Positions 1-8,552 of a stretch of 51,102 nucleotides of DNA are shown piece after piece. The notes under the pieces are model-generated. The model did not search any database. It was not told where the DNA came from and saw only the letters and a program-made list of their open reading frames with translations. Every line of letters starts with the position of its first letter. Within the stretch, counting starts at the first letter, position 1. The position numbers were made by a program, and so were the translations under genes. The stretch lies in assembly GCA_010906965.1 (NCBI GenBank), contig JAAFHB010000010.1, positions 1 through 51,102 of the forward strand. The letters run 5' to 3'. The DNA is from Mariniphaga sp. (GTDB taxonomy: Bacteria > Bacteroidota > Bacteroidia > Bacteroidales > Prolixibacteraceae).

Positions 1-334
1 TGTCCTTTTCCGATTTCATGTAAATAGGACCCACTGCATAACCAGTTACATCGCTCGCTTTTAGCTTTGCATGAAATTCAGCTATCTGCTCATCCGTGCT
101 CGCCATCGGGAGATGAAAATCCTTAATGCAAAGATAGTGCACGTCAGCACGTTTCAACGTTGCAAGTGCCTTATCGAGGTCGAACTTGAGAAATGTATAG
201 CCCGCCATGCCGATTTTAAACTTCTCACCTGTTTCGGGAGGCATCCGCTGTCCGGGGCGCTTTTCCTGAGACGTTGCCGTCTGCGAAGTAACAGCCAATA
301 ATCCAATAACCAAAAAAATGATTGCTCTCTTCAT
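1..334 (-). CDS. Exported sugar-phosphate isomerase/epimerase-like TIM-barrel protein (5' part only)
   Basis: The minus-strand frame opens with ATG at 334-332 and runs off the left edge, so only about 111 N-terminal residues are visible. It begins with a signal peptide (MKRAIIFLVIGLLAVTSQ, then a polar stretch ending near TATSQEK), so the product is exported. After a short linker, the stretch GEKFKIGMAGYTF followed by DLDKALATLKRADVHYLCIKDFHLP resembles the first beta-strand and helix of xylose-isomerase-like TIM barrels, which Bacteroidota often export for carbohydrate metabolism. Catalytic residues lie beyond the edge, so the reaction cannot be named. The family call is fairly good; the substrate is unknown. 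Confidence 0.75.
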   Translation of the reverse strand, partial: MKRAIIFLVIGLLAVTSQTATSQEKRPGQRMPPETGEKFKIGMAGYTFLKFDLDKALATLKRADVHYLCIKDFHLPMASTDEQIAEFHAKLKASDVTGYAVGPIYMKSEKD

Positions 335-702
335 CTGTTAATTAATTTATGTTTCCGGTTGATCCTTCTGCCAACAAATCAGAACTCTTTTTGCTGGCGC
401 AGTATTTCCGGTTTGAATGAATTTAGAAAGGTCAAAAATAGTAAAAAGGGGATATCTTGAATGATAAACCGACACTAATTTAATTCAAATCGTGTGCATA
501 CACGAAAAATGTAATGTGAAAGAAAACAGAACGAACCATTTTTTTCAATTTAATGATTGTACTCGCATCAGTTGCTGCCTGAATTAGCCTGTGGATAAAG
601 AGATATCATTCAAAACGATGACGATTACCTCGACTGAACCGGCGTCATTACAAAAGATTGTGGTATTTTCGTCCTAATTTCGAAAAATCAATTTCAAGCA
701 CA
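335..702. other. Intergenic stretch, no gene seen
   Basis: This AT-rich spacer lies between the divergent TIM-barrel gene and the VOC gene, so it should hold promoters for both. A small inverted repeat TCGTGT-gcat-ACACGA at 490-505 is the only structure I could pick out. No exact TAnnTTTG element was found close to either start. Confidence 0.5.
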
Positions 703-1089
703 ATGCGCCTCAACAAAATTCATCATATCGCCATTATCTGCTCCGATTATGAGCGGTCGAAAGCCTTTTACACAAAAACACTTGGACTATCAATCAAATC
801 GGAAGTCTTCAGAGCTGAGCGAAACTCATGGAAAGTTGATCTTGCATTAAACGGGGATTATGTGATCGAGTTTTTCACTTATAAGAATCCTCCCGAACGC
901 ACGACAAATCCTGAAGCATGTGGATTACGCCACCTTGCTTTTGAGGTAGATCGTGTTGAAGATGTTCATAATGAGTTAACCTCACAACAAATTGTTTGCG
1001 AAGCAATCCGGACAGATGAATTTACCCAGAAAAAGTTCTTCTTTACCTTCGATCCTGATAATTTACCCATTGAATTTTATGAAAAGTAA
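703..1089 (+). CDS. VOC-family (glyoxalase/bleomycin-resistance fold) protein
   Basis: This is a 128-residue single-domain protein of the vicinal-oxygen-chelate superfamily. It starts IHHIAIICSDYERSKAFY, the usual first beta-alpha unit. It keeps four candidate metal ligands in the expected order: His in HHIAI, Glu in YVIEFF, His in LRHLAFEV and Glu in PIEFYE. The overall pattern is that of the YaeR/SMU1112c-like lyases. A longer in-frame start at 658 would add 15 residues before this fold, so ATG 703 is preferred. The stop overlaps the start of the next gene by 11 bases, suggesting coupled translation. Substrate unknown. Confidence 0.85.
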   Translation: MRLNKIHHIAIICSDYERSKAFYTKTLGLSIKSEVFRAERNSWKVDLALNGDYVIEFFTYKNPPERTTNPEACGLRHLAFEVDRVEDVHNELTSQQIVCEAIRTDEFTQKKFFFTFDPDNLPIEFYEK

Positions 1090-1564
1090 AACAAATATAA
1101 AACTCGACCTTTCCCACAACGAGCAAAAAAGACTGCGGACAAATAAGATTAAGTATTCCAGAATAACTGAATACCTCGTTGATGATTTAAGCATGTTGCT
1201 GAATGTTCCGCCAACGAGGGCAAAGGAGATTTACGCATTGGCAGAATTTCAATTGATTCCTTCCATCGGAATAAAATTTGCGCAGGATTTAATTTCATTA
1301 GGATATTACTCGCTCGATGAACTCAAAGAGAAAGACGGGGCAAAGTTGATTGAAGACCTGGAGCTTTCGGCAGGAACATGGATCGATCCATGCGTTGAAG
1401 ATCAATGCCGCTTGGCGGTGGATTATGCCAATAACCGCGACAACTGTAAAAAGTGGTGGGATTTTACCGACGAACGAAAAAAGTACCGGCTCGAAAACGG
1501 TTACCCGGCCAACCGCCCTCAAAAAGCATGGTTTGAACTTGAGAAATACCGGAATAAAGAATAA
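1079..1564 (+). CDS. Helix-hairpin-helix protein, Cdd1/pathogenicity-locus-like
   Basis: This 161-residue protein has a central helix-hairpin-helix-like stretch (LLNVPPTRAKEIYALAEF, then IPSIGIKFAQDLISLGYYS), followed by a conserved-looking C-terminal part rich in Trp, Cys and basic residues (DPCVEDQCRLAVDY, CKKWWDFTDERK). That arrangement matches the small Cdd1 ('pathogenicity locus') family. The HhH fold suggests nucleic-acid binding, but no function is established from sequence. ATG 1079 lies inside the last codons of the VOC gene; longer frames upstream are shadow sequence of that gene. A link in function to the VOC protein is only suggested by the overlap. Confidence 0.7.
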   Translation: MKSKTNIKLDLSHNEQKRLRTNKIKYSRITEYLVDDLSMLLNVPPTRAKEIYALAEFQLIPSIGIKFAQDLISLGYYSLDELKEKDGAKLIEDLELSAGTWIDPCVEDQCRLAVDYANNRDNCKKWWDFTDERKKYRLENGYPANRPQKAWFELEKYRNKE

Positions 1565-1748
1565 AAGCATACACGAAAATGAGCTAGTCTCCCGACAAAC
1601 TGATTGCAAATCCATTCTTTTTCAGGAGTTCGCCAAAAAATGTTTTTTCTTCACCATTCGTTCTGATTTTTCGATAAATTTGTTGAATCAAAAGTTGAAC
1701 GACCAAGACAAATTCATTTTCGCCAAAACCACCTTCAAACAAGGACTA

Positions 1749-2561
1749 ATGAATCACCGATTAACACTCATCCTGCTTCTTTTACTTGCATTTTTTTTCT
1801 CATGCAAAAAAGATAAGCCGCTTATCATCGAAGATCCCGGTATTCCGTTACTTGAAAAGGTGATGTACGGCTCCGAATTGTACAATGTTTACACCTGGAA
1901 TGCTTCCTATCTGATCAGTGAGGAAAAAAGCAAATTCTTTTATACCAGGCATAATTACAACAGCCATAATCAACTGGTTTCATCTGATTTTTATGTAGAT
2001 CCAGGTATTTATAGCAGCGATTCGCATCTTTCACAGGCAAGTATGAACCGAACGGAATGGGTCAGTCCGGACAATACGGCGAAAGAGATGTTCAGAACGT
2101 ATGAATATAATCAGAACGGCCAGTTGATAAAATACTCAATCAACCGGCTGAATACAAATTACAAGTCGTATTCAATTTTCGGGTACAACGCAAAAAGTCA
2201 GATAAGCAAAGAGACCTGGTATTCGGATGGTAAGGCCAATGGAAATACCATCTACACCTATAACGACGCCGGAAATTTAATTATTAAAACGCGCAATGAT
2301 ATTTTGGCCGATGGAAGCTTTAAATTAAGTACGACAACGAACTATGAATTTGATAATAAGAAGAATCCATATCTCCTGTTTAAAATGCAGATCCCGGGCA
2401 TTTACACAAATCAAAACAATATTATAAAAGAGACATTTCAACTCTGGTTTGAAGTTGATGCCTTTATTGATAAAATTCAGATTACGGAAACCACTTATGA
2501 ATATAATAACAGCGGTTATCCGGTAAAGAAGGATGGAATTGTTGAATTTACCTATCGTTAA
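1749..2561 (+). CDS. Surface/periplasmic lipoprotein with YD-like repeats
   Basis: The 270-residue product starts with a lipoprotein signal peptide whose lipobox ends LAFFFSC followed by KKDK, typical of Bacteroidota lipoproteins, so the Cys near residue 20 should be lipidated. The body carries repeated motifs of the form Y-x-Y-N-x-x-G-x-L (YEYNQNGQLIKY, FGYNAKSQISKE, YTYNDAGNLIIK, YEYNNSGYPVKK). These resemble the YD/RHS repeat and related beta-rich repeats. The open frame continues far upstream to 1350, but only ATG 1749 gives the signal peptide. No enzymatic motif was seen; a cell-surface role is inferred from the signal alone. Confidence 0.75.
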   Translation: MNHRLTLILLLLLAFFFSCKKDKPLIIEDPGIPLLEKVMYGSELYNVYTWNASYLISEEKSKFFYTRHNYNSHNQLVSSDFYVDPGIYSSDSHLSQASMNRTEWVSPDNTAKEMFRTYEYNQNGQLIKYSINRLNTNYKSYSIFGYNAKSQISKETWYSDGKANGNTIYTYNDAGNLIIKTRNDILADGSFKLSTTTNYEFDNKKNPYLLFKMQIPGIYTNQNNIIKETFQLWFEVDAFIDKIQITETTYEYNNSGYPVKKDGIVEFTYR

Positions 2562-2576
2562 GAAAGATTTTCAAAT

Positions 2577-3020
2577 ATGAATATAACCCTCAGACCTGCT
2601 GTTGTAAATGATTTTCCCGCAATTGTTGAAATGTTCAGGGAATTTGCCCATTTTGAACACCTTGATGAGCGTTTAACCAATACGGTTGAGCGTATGAAAG
2701 CTGAAGCCGAATATTTCAATTGTTTTGTTGCGGTGAATAATGAAGTTGAAATTTTAGGTTACGCCACTTACTTCTTCTCTTATTTCACATGGACAGGTAA
2801 ATCACTCTACATGGACGATCTCTATGTAAGAGAAAGCTATCGAGGCGCCGGAATCGGGAAATTGCTTATTAATAAGGTAATCGAATTTGCCAAAACATCC
2901 GGATGTCATAAATTAAGGTGGCAGGTATCCGACTGGAACGCAACTGCTATTGGATTTTACAAAAGCCTTGGAGCAGAGATCGATAAACAGGAACGCAATT
3001 GCGATTTAGATTTGAAGTAA
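2577..3020 (+). CDS. GNAT-family N-acetyltransferase
   Basis: This 147-residue protein spans a whole GNAT domain. It opens with ITLRPAVVNDFPAIVEM, contains the strand before the cofactor site (YMDDLYVRESYRG) and the acetyl-CoA pyrophosphate-binding signature R-G-A-G-I-G at about residue 90, then ends with the W-N-x-x-A-x-x-F-Y-x-x-L-G-A motif. The pattern is closest to diamine/small-amine acetyltransferases, including the acidic residues near the front (EFAHFEHLDE), but the acceptor cannot be fixed. It follows the lipoprotein gene by 15 bases and may be co-transcribed with it. Confidence 0.9.
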   Translation: MNITLRPAVVNDFPAIVEMFREFAHFEHLDERLTNTVERMKAEAEYFNCFVAVNNEVEILGYATYFFSYFTWTGKSLYMDDLYVRESYRGAGIGKLLINKVIEFAKTSGCHKLRWQVSDWNATAIGFYKSLGAEIDKQERNCDLDLK

Positions 3021-3229
3021 AAGCGTCCGGCAATAAATGAACACCCTTTTTAAAAAAATCCCGCTATTTCACACAATTATTGAATTAAATAAGAATTTTA
3101 CATGATTGAACATCCGATCAGGATGCGTTGTTGTAATTTTGAAATTTGTATTTGATTGTAGATGGTAAAATACTATCAACTGCATTTCAGAATTGATGAG
3201 CAATTACTTTTTAATAAATAAAAAACCAG

Positions 3230-3817
3230 ATGAAGAAGGTATTACTCTTTTTGGCAGATGGCTTCGAGACCCTTGAAGCAGGTGCATTTATAGATGTTAT
3301 CGGATGGAACCAGGTTGAAGGAGACAGCAAAACTCAGTTATTTTCGTGCGGACTTCGTCGCGAAGTCAAAAGTTCGTTCAATCAACGGGTGGTTGTTGAT
3401 TATTTAATCGGTGATATTAATCCAGAGGAATTCGATGCGCTTGCAATCCCTGGCGGATTCGAAGAGTACGGTTATTATAATGATGCCTACAGCGACGAAT
3501 TCCTAAAACTCATCCGAATATTTAATGCACATGGCAAAATCATCGCATCGGTTTGTGTAGGGTCATTACCGATTGCCCGAAGCGGTATTTTAATAAACCG
3601 CAGGGCGACCACTTACAATAAAAATACGTTAAGAATTGAAGAATTGGCAAGTTATGGAGTCAATGTAATCGAAGAACCGATTGTAATGGATTGCAATGTG
3701 ATCACCTCCTGGGATCCATCAACCGCTGCGGATGTTGCCTTTCTGTTGCTCGAACGATTGACTACAAAAATGCAGAGTGATTATATCCGTAAGATTATGG
3801 GTTTTAAATTGAAATAA
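3230..3817 (+). CDS. DJ-1/PfpI-family protein
   Basis: The 195-residue protein has the DJ-1/PfpI flavodoxin-like fold. It begins KKVLLFLADGFETLEAGA, with the conserved Glu16. It carries the nucleophile-elbow sequence ASVCVGSLPIA with Cys109, and the AIPGG motif before it. The C-terminal part contains VMDCNVITSWDPSTAADVAFLLLE, as in the DJ-1 type, with no obvious His partner of a PfpI protease. Known members act as deglycase/glyoxalase III, chaperones or redox sensors; I cannot choose among these. It lies 21 bases upstream of dapF and probably shares its transcript. Confidence 0.85.
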   Translation: MKKVLLFLADGFETLEAGAFIDVIGWNQVEGDSKTQLFSCGLRREVKSSFNQRVVVDYLIGDINPEEFDALAIPGGFEEYGYYNDAYSDEFLKLIRIFNAHGKIIASVCVGSLPIARSGILINRRATTYNKNTLRIEELASYGVNVIEEPIVMDCNVITSWDPSTAADVAFLLLERLTTKMQSDYIRKIMGFKLK

Positions 3818-3838
3818 AAATATTATAAATTGAATAAT

Positions 3839-4669
3839 ATGATGAAATTTCAGAAAATGCACGGATTGGGAAACGATTTCATCCTTATGGATGAGATCGA
3901 TCCATTGAAATATGATTTGGCAGCGTTGGCAATTAAATTATGCGACCGTCATCAGGGAGTCGGAGCCGATGGCATTATCCTGATCCTTCCTTCGGAGATT
4001 GCTGATGTAAAAATGCGGATTATCAATTCGGATGGCAGCGAAGCAAACATGTGCGGCAACGGCATTCGCTGCTTTGCAAAATATGTATACGACAACCAGA
4101 TCAATACTTCCAAATCATTTACAATCGAAACAGGCGCTGGCATAATGATTCCGGAGTTAATTGTTGAGGATGGAAAGGTTTTATTTGTAAAAGTAAATAT
4201 GGGAGCTCCGCATTTAGAGCGTTCACAAATTCCTATGACTGGCGCCCCCGGAAATGTGATCAATGAAACCATCAACATTGCCGGTAATGATTATAAAATT
4301 ACAAGTTTGCTGATGGGTGTTCCCCATACAATTGTTTTTGCGGATCATCTTGCCGAAGAAGATCTTATCACACTTGGTAAGCTTATCGAAAAGCATCCTT
4401 CTTTTACACAAGGCACCAATGTAAACTTTGTGGAGGTACTCAATGATCATGAAGTCAATGTAAGAACATGGGAACGTGGAGCCGGAAGAACGCTCGCTTG
4501 TGGTACAGGAAGTTGTGCTTCGGCAGTTGCGGCATCGTTGAATGACCTTACAGGCAAAGAAGTCACGGTACATTTGGCATTGGGAGATTTATTGATAGAA
4601 TGGAAAGATGGACTTGTTTACATGACTGGAAGTGCCAATCATGTCTTTGAAGGAGAGATCGAAATTTGA
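3839..4669 (+). CDS. dapF: Diaminopimelate epimerase
   Basis: DapF converts LL-diaminopimelate to the meso form in the cytoplasm, for lysine and peptidoglycan synthesis. The sequence opens MMKFQKMHGLGNDF, the family start. It carries the two catalytic cysteines in their standard settings: NMCGNGIRC (Cys72 counted from ATG 3839) and LACGTGSCAS (Cys221). HQGVGADG and the C-terminal beta-helical repeat are also present. Length (276 residues) is normal. A TTG at 3830 would add only three residues (MNN); the tandem ATGs at 3839 and 3842 are better starts. It sits between the DJ-1 gene and an MscS-like gene on the same strand. Confidence 0.96.
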   Translation: MMKFQKMHGLGNDFILMDEIDPLKYDLAALAIKLCDRHQGVGADGIILILPSEIADVKMRIINSDGSEANMCGNGIRCFAKYVYDNQINTSKSFTIETGAGIMIPELIVEDGKVLFVKVNMGAPHLERSQIPMTGAPGNVINETINIAGNDYKITSLLMGVPHTIVFADHLAEEDLITLGKLIEKHPSFTQGTNVNFVEVLNDHEVNVRTWERGAGRTLACGTGSCASAVAASLNDLTGKEVTVHLALGDLLIEWKDGLVYMTGSANHVFEGEIEI

Positions 4670-4695
4670 AAAATCATCTGTTAAAATAACTCCGA

Positions 4696-5214
4696 ATGAC
4701 AGAGCCCAACCTGATAAAGGCCATCGAAACCGTAGTGGTGATTCTGATACTCCTTGCTGCGAACCTCTTCACGCGGAATGTTGTGAAAAACATACTGAAA
4801 CGTTTCGCTTTTGAGTTTCAGCGCCGGAAAATTACAATGAAACTGATCAATATCCTGATCTTTGTACTGGCGGTGGTAGTTATTGCAGCAATTTGGGGTG
4901 TCAATCAGTCGCAGTTAATCCTGTTTATTTCTTCTTTTCTGACCGTTTTGGGAATCGCTTTTTTTGCACAATGGTCGCTGCTTGCAAATGTTACTGCCGG
5001 ACTGATCCTCTTTTTAAATCATCCCTTACGGCTTGGTGACCGGATCAGGATAATGGACAAAGATTACAACATTGAAGGACGGGTGGACGATATAACCTAT
5101 TTTTTTCTGCACATACGCATGGATAATGGCGAGAAAATCACAATACCCAATTCAGTTGTGATTCAGAAAACCATTTCAATCATGGCAAAAACTGAAAATC
5201 AGGTGAAGCCTTGA
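4696..5214 (+). CDS. Short MscS-type mechanosensitive channel protein
   Basis: This 172-residue membrane protein has three hydrophobic segments (about 9-26, 48-68 and 73-104). The third is followed by the MscS pore and beta-domain signature: GIAFFAQWSLLANVTAGLIL, then HPLRLGDRIRI, GRVDDITYFFLHIRM and ITIPNSVVIQKTI. It therefore contains the pore helix and the upper cytoplasmic beta-barrel. It ends before the alpha/beta domain that builds the vestibule of the classic 286-residue MscS. Short forms like this are known, so it need not be a truncation. It lies 26 bases after dapF. The likely role is osmotic pressure relief; gating is untested. Confidence 0.85.
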   Translation: MTEPNLIKAIETVVVILILLAANLFTRNVVKNILKRFAFEFQRRKITMKLINILIFVLAVVVIAAIWGVNQSQLILFISSFLTVLGIAFFAQWSLLANVTAGLILFLNHPLRLGDRIRIMDKDYNIEGRVDDITYFFLHIRMDNGEKITIPNSVVIQKTISIMAKTENQVKP

Positions 5215-5285
5215 AAGATTAAAGACATTTCAACTTTAAGAAATTCAAGGTATATTTACAAAGTTCAAAATAAATAGCAGAGAGA

Positions 5286-5663
5286 ATGGTCATATTGGAA
5301 GAGAAGCACAAAGCATCGTTTTTAATCGGGATTTTATTTGTGGTTATCGGTTTTTTGGTAAAAGTGTTCTACCGCGAATACATCAACAGCCATGGTATTG
5401 ATGATTTTGGTCTTGCAGGTTCATTACCAAGTTTCTTCTATGTAATTGGATTCTCGCAATTGTTGCAGATCAGGCCGATCAAATATCCTTCTTTGGTGAT
5501 TCTCGTTGTCGTAATCGGATCAATTATCTACGAATTCAAACAGCAATCGTCCAATTTAGCAGGCCTTGACATAAATGATATTGTAGCATCAATTGCAGGC
5601 GGTGCAATTTCATTGATGATCTTATACATTATCGGAAAGAAGTTTAAAAACCAGGAAAAGTAA
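5286..5663 (+). CDS. Small integral membrane protein
   Basis: This 125-residue protein has about four hydrophobic segments (roughly 11-28, 43-60, 67-84 and 98-117). The last part (INDIVASIAGGAISLMILY), with an acidic residue before the final helix, vaguely recalls VanZ-like small membrane proteins. I do not recognise a family with confidence and assign no function. It lies 71 bases after the MscS-like gene on the same strand and may end that operon. Confidence 0.7.
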   Translation: MVILEEKHKASFLIGILFVVIGFLVKVFYREYINSHGIDDFGLAGSLPSFFYVIGFSQLLQIRPIKYPSLVILVVVIGSIIYEFKQQSSNLAGLDINDIVASIAGGAISLMILYIIGKKFKNQEK

Positions 5664-5858
5664 TTTTGAATTGCCTCAAAGTTGTTTTTCTGATAAATAA
5701 AACGATCTTCTCCGCCCTGAATTTGTACTTAAGAAAACACATAAACAGTTTTCGCCACCAATTCACCAAGTGGCATTATTTTTTTTCCTCATATCATCTC
5801 TTTACTCTTATATTTCCCTTGTCTTTGTTCTTTTCTCGCCTATCAAACCCTAAATCCC

Positions 5859-5866
5859 TATCTTTG
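5859..5866 (+). promoter_or_regulatory. Candidate -7 promoter element of gltX
   Basis: TATCTTTG matches the Bacteroidota -7 consensus TAnnTTTG exactly and is followed by C. It lies 32 bases before the gltX ATG, giving a short leader. No clear TTG-type -33 element sits 19-21 bases upstream, so this is a half-supported promoter. Confidence 0.5.
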
Positions 5867-5898
5867 CAAAAAATAAAGGTTTTTCAAAATAGATTGTC

Positions 5899-7428
5899 AT
5901 GAGCGAAAGAAGAGTTAGGGTTCGTTTTGCCCCAAGTCCAACGGGACCGCTTCATATCGGAGGTGTTCGTACAGCATTATTTAATTATTTGTTTGCAAAA
6001 AAACACGGAGGCGACTTCCTGCTTCGGATTGAAGATACCGATCAGGGACGTTATGTACCAGGAGCTGAAGATTATATACAGGAAGCATTGGAATGGTGCG
6101 GAATGAAAGTTGATGAAGGGCCAAAACAAGGCGGACCATTTGCACCCTACCGTCAAAGCGAACGGAAAGAACTCTATCGTCAATATGCAGACCAATTGCT
6201 TGCAAGCGGACATGCCTATTATGCATTCGATAGCCCCGAAGAACTTGATCAGGCACGTGCGACTGCTGAAGAAAAGGGTGAAACCTTTACTTACAATGCG
6301 CTATCACGTAGCGGGATGAAAAATTCACTTTCACTTTCGGAAGATGATTGTAAAACACTCCTTGCCTCGTCGATCCATTATGCGATTCGGTTTAAAATGC
6401 CCGATAACCTTGATGTAACTGAGGTTGATTTAATCCGAGGAAGCGTTACTTTCAATACATCGTCGCTCGATGACAAAGTTTTGTTCAAAAGTGACGGAAT
6501 GCCAACCTATCACCTTGCCAATGTGGTCGATGATCACCTGATGGAGATTTCACACGTGATTCGTGGTGAAGAGTGGCTCCCTTCAATGCCATTACATGTG
6601 CTTTTGTACCGCGCATTTGGCTGGGAAGATACGATGCCCCGTTTTACACACCTTCCGTTGATCTTAAAACCTGTCGGAAAAGGAAAACTTAGCAAGCGCG
6701 ATGGCGATAAAATGGGATTCCCAGTGTTTCCATTGCTTTGGAAAGATCCGGAAACTGGTGATACTTCGCGTGGCTATCGTGAAGACGGCTTTTTCCCCGA
6801 TGCTTTTATCAATATGCTTGCCTTATTGGGATGGAATCCGGGCACGGAACAGGAAATTTTTTCGATGGAAGAACTTTGTGAAGCATTTTCGCTTGATAGA
6901 GTTGGACATTCGGGCGCACGCTTCGATCCTGAGAAAACGAAATGGTATAATCACCAATATTTCATCAAAAAATCGGACCAGGAATTAGGCGAATTATTGC
7001 TTCCTTTCCTCAAAGAGAAAGGTATTATTGTTGAACCGGTAATGGCAACAAGGGTTTGCGGCATGGTAAAGGAAAGATGCAATTTTGTATCCGAAATATG
7101 GGATCAAAGTTACTATCTATTTCAGGCACCAACCACTTACGATGAAAAAATAGCGGCCAAACGCTGGAAAGATGATGTTCCTGCAATAATGGGTGAGATT
7201 GCAGTGTTTTTCGAAACCGTACAGCAATGGAATGCACCTGAAATTAAGGAACCATTCTCTGCATTTGTAACAACAAAAGGTTGGAATTTCGGTACGGTAA
7301 TGAATTCATTACGGCTTTGCCTCGTTGGCGGCAGTTTTGGTCCCGATATCTTCGAAATTTGCGATCTGATCGGAAAAGCGGAAACCATTTCACGAATTAA
7401 AAAGGCGATAGATACAATCAAAGTTTAA
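5899..7428 (+). CDS. gltX: Glutamate--tRNA ligase
   Basis: GltX charges tRNA-Glu with glutamate in the cytoplasm. The class I synthetase signatures are clear: the HIGH box appears as PSPTGPLHIGG (His19-Gly22) and the KMSKS loop as KLSKRDG near residue 263. RTALFNYLFAKKHGG, LLRIEDTD and the GEEWLPSMPLH segment also fit GluRS. The length of 509 residues is normal for the phylum. ATG 5899 is the only start that gives the conserved N-terminus. It has its own promoter-like element and is followed by a strong terminator. The sequence does not show whether the enzyme discriminates against tRNA-Gln. Confidence 0.97.
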   Translation: MSERRVRVRFAPSPTGPLHIGGVRTALFNYLFAKKHGGDFLLRIEDTDQGRYVPGAEDYIQEALEWCGMKVDEGPKQGGPFAPYRQSERKELYRQYADQLLASGHAYYAFDSPEELDQARATAEEKGETFTYNALSRSGMKNSLSLSEDDCKTLLASSIHYAIRFKMPDNLDVTEVDLIRGSVTFNTSSLDDKVLFKSDGMPTYHLANVVDDHLMEISHVIRGEEWLPSMPLHVLLYRAFGWEDTMPRFTHLPLILKPVGKGKLSKRDGDKMGFPVFPLLWKDPETGDTSRGYREDGFFPDAFINMLALLGWNPGTEQEIFSMEELCEAFSLDRVGHSGARFDPEKTKWYNHQYFIKKSDQELGELLLPFLKEKGIIVEPVMATRVCGMVKERCNFVSEIWDQSYYLFQAPTTYDEKIAAKRWKDDVPAIMGEIAVFFETVQQWNAPEIKEPFSAFVTTKGWNFGTVMNSLRLCLVGGSFGPDIFEICDLIGKAETISRIKKAIDTIKV

Positions 7429-7473
7429 TCTGACAATATCTTTATCTGATAAATTAACGTTTAAATTTCACTA

Positions 7474-7518
7474 AAATCCCCGGAAAATTCCGTTTACAGG
7501 CGGACTTTCCGGGGATTT
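7474..7518. terminator. Bidirectional terminator between gltX and the sod gene
   Basis: A perfect 13-bp inverted repeat pairs AAATCCCCGGAAA (7474-7486) with TTTCCGGGGATTT (7506-7518) around a 19-base loop. The A and T runs at its ends make it usable from both strands, which suits the two convergent genes. Confidence 0.85.
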
Positions 7519-7555
7519 CTATTGAAATTACTTTTAATAAACAATCAGTAATTGA

Positions 7556-8308
7556 CTATTTTAAAGCCTTTAATGCTTCATCGTAACGACGGGAAACTTC
7601 TTTCCAGTTCACAATCTTCCAGAAAGCATCAACATATTCCGGACGGCGGTTCTGATATTGAAGATAATAGGCATGTTCCCAGACATCAAGTGTAAGAACA
7701 GGAATACCCCGAACTTCGGTCGTACTCATCAACGGATTATCCTGATTAGGCGTTGAACTCACGACTAATTTACCGTTTTCATTCACCGACAACCACGCCC
7801 AACCGCTTCCGAACTGTTTTTTTCCGGCATTGCTGAAAGTTTCCTTGAATTTATCGACACTTCCAAAGGACTCATTGATTGCTTTCAGCAGTTCACCGGT
7901 TGGTTCCTGACCAGAAGCAGGCGCCATTAGCATCCAAAATAACAAATGGTTATAAAATCCTCCTCCATTATTCTTAACAAGAACAGGATATTTTTCTATT
8001 TCAGTAAATAGCTGGAAAAGTGTCTTTGAAGCAAATTCAGGACCCGTTGTTGCATCATTCATATTCTTTGTATAGGCTGCATGATGCTTGGAATAGTGAA
8101 TCTCCATTGTTTTTGCATCGACTGACGGTTCCAAAGCATTGTAAGCATAAGGCAAGGGCAATTGTTTTGATTGTCCGGTAAGCTGAGAGTCAGCTAATTT
8201 TGCAAATGCCTTATTCCAAAAGGCATTGTCAGCAGGAAACGGTTTACCCGCAAAAGAAAATGTAGCGAAAAGAACTACTACAAGAATCGATACTAATCGT
8301 TTTTTCAT
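7556..8308 (-). CDS. Exported Mn/Fe superoxide dismutase
   Basis: This enzyme dismutates superoxide to oxygen and peroxide. The 250-residue protein has an N-terminal signal peptide (MKKRLVSILVVVLFATFSFAG) and a linker of about 28 residues before the catalytic fold starts at LPLPYAYNALEP. Metal ligands are in place: His71 (MEIHYSKHH), His in FYNHLLFW, and Asp/His in LDVWEHAYY. The outer-sphere Gln sits in TPNQDNPL, the MnSOD-type position, so a Mn or cambialistic enzyme is more likely than a strict FeSOD. The signal peptide puts it in the periplasm or outside, unlike the cytoplasmic SOD of most Bacteroidota. It stands alone, convergent with gltX. Confidence 0.93.
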   Translation of the reverse strand: MKKRLVSILVVVLFATFSFAGKPFPADNAFWNKAFAKLADSQLTGQSKQLPLPYAYNALEPSVDAKTMEIHYSKHHAAYTKNMNDATTGPEFASKTLFQLFTEIEKYPVLVKNNGGGFYNHLLFWMLMAPASGQEPTGELLKAINESFGSVDKFKETFSNAGKKQFGSGWAWLSVNENGKLVVSSTPNQDNPLMSTTEVRGIPVLTLDVWEHAYYLQYQNRRPEYVDAFWKIVNWKEVSRRYDEALKALK

Positions 8309-8471
8309 CTTTAAATTATTTATTTAACATTTACCAAATAAAAAAAATTCCGATTGACCGGAGTTTATTTAATAATCAAACAAATAGGAGTAAAAAAGGT
8401 TTAAAGAGTCTACTCCGACGGGCAAAAATTACAAAATGCCGAAAATCATTGTACGGGTGAATGCAAAGAAA

Positions 8472-8495
8472 GGGGGAGTTGTGCAATTCTCCCCC
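8472..8495 (-). terminator. Terminator of the ATP-grasp gene
   Basis: GGGGGAG (8472-8478) pairs with CTCCCCC (8489-8495) around a 10-base loop. Read on the minus strand the hairpin is followed by TTTCTTTG, so it best serves the ATP-grasp gene that ends at 8553. Confidence 0.65.
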
Positions 8496-8552
8496 AGACC
8501 CATTTCAATTGAACTGGTTACAAAAAACTAATCTAATCTATGAAAATGAAAA

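Noticed and set aside
1350-1748. Long upstream extension of the lipoprotein frame
   Set aside because: It overlaps the helix-hairpin-helix gene in another frame and lacks a signal; ATG 1749 gives a proper lipoprotein signal peptide.
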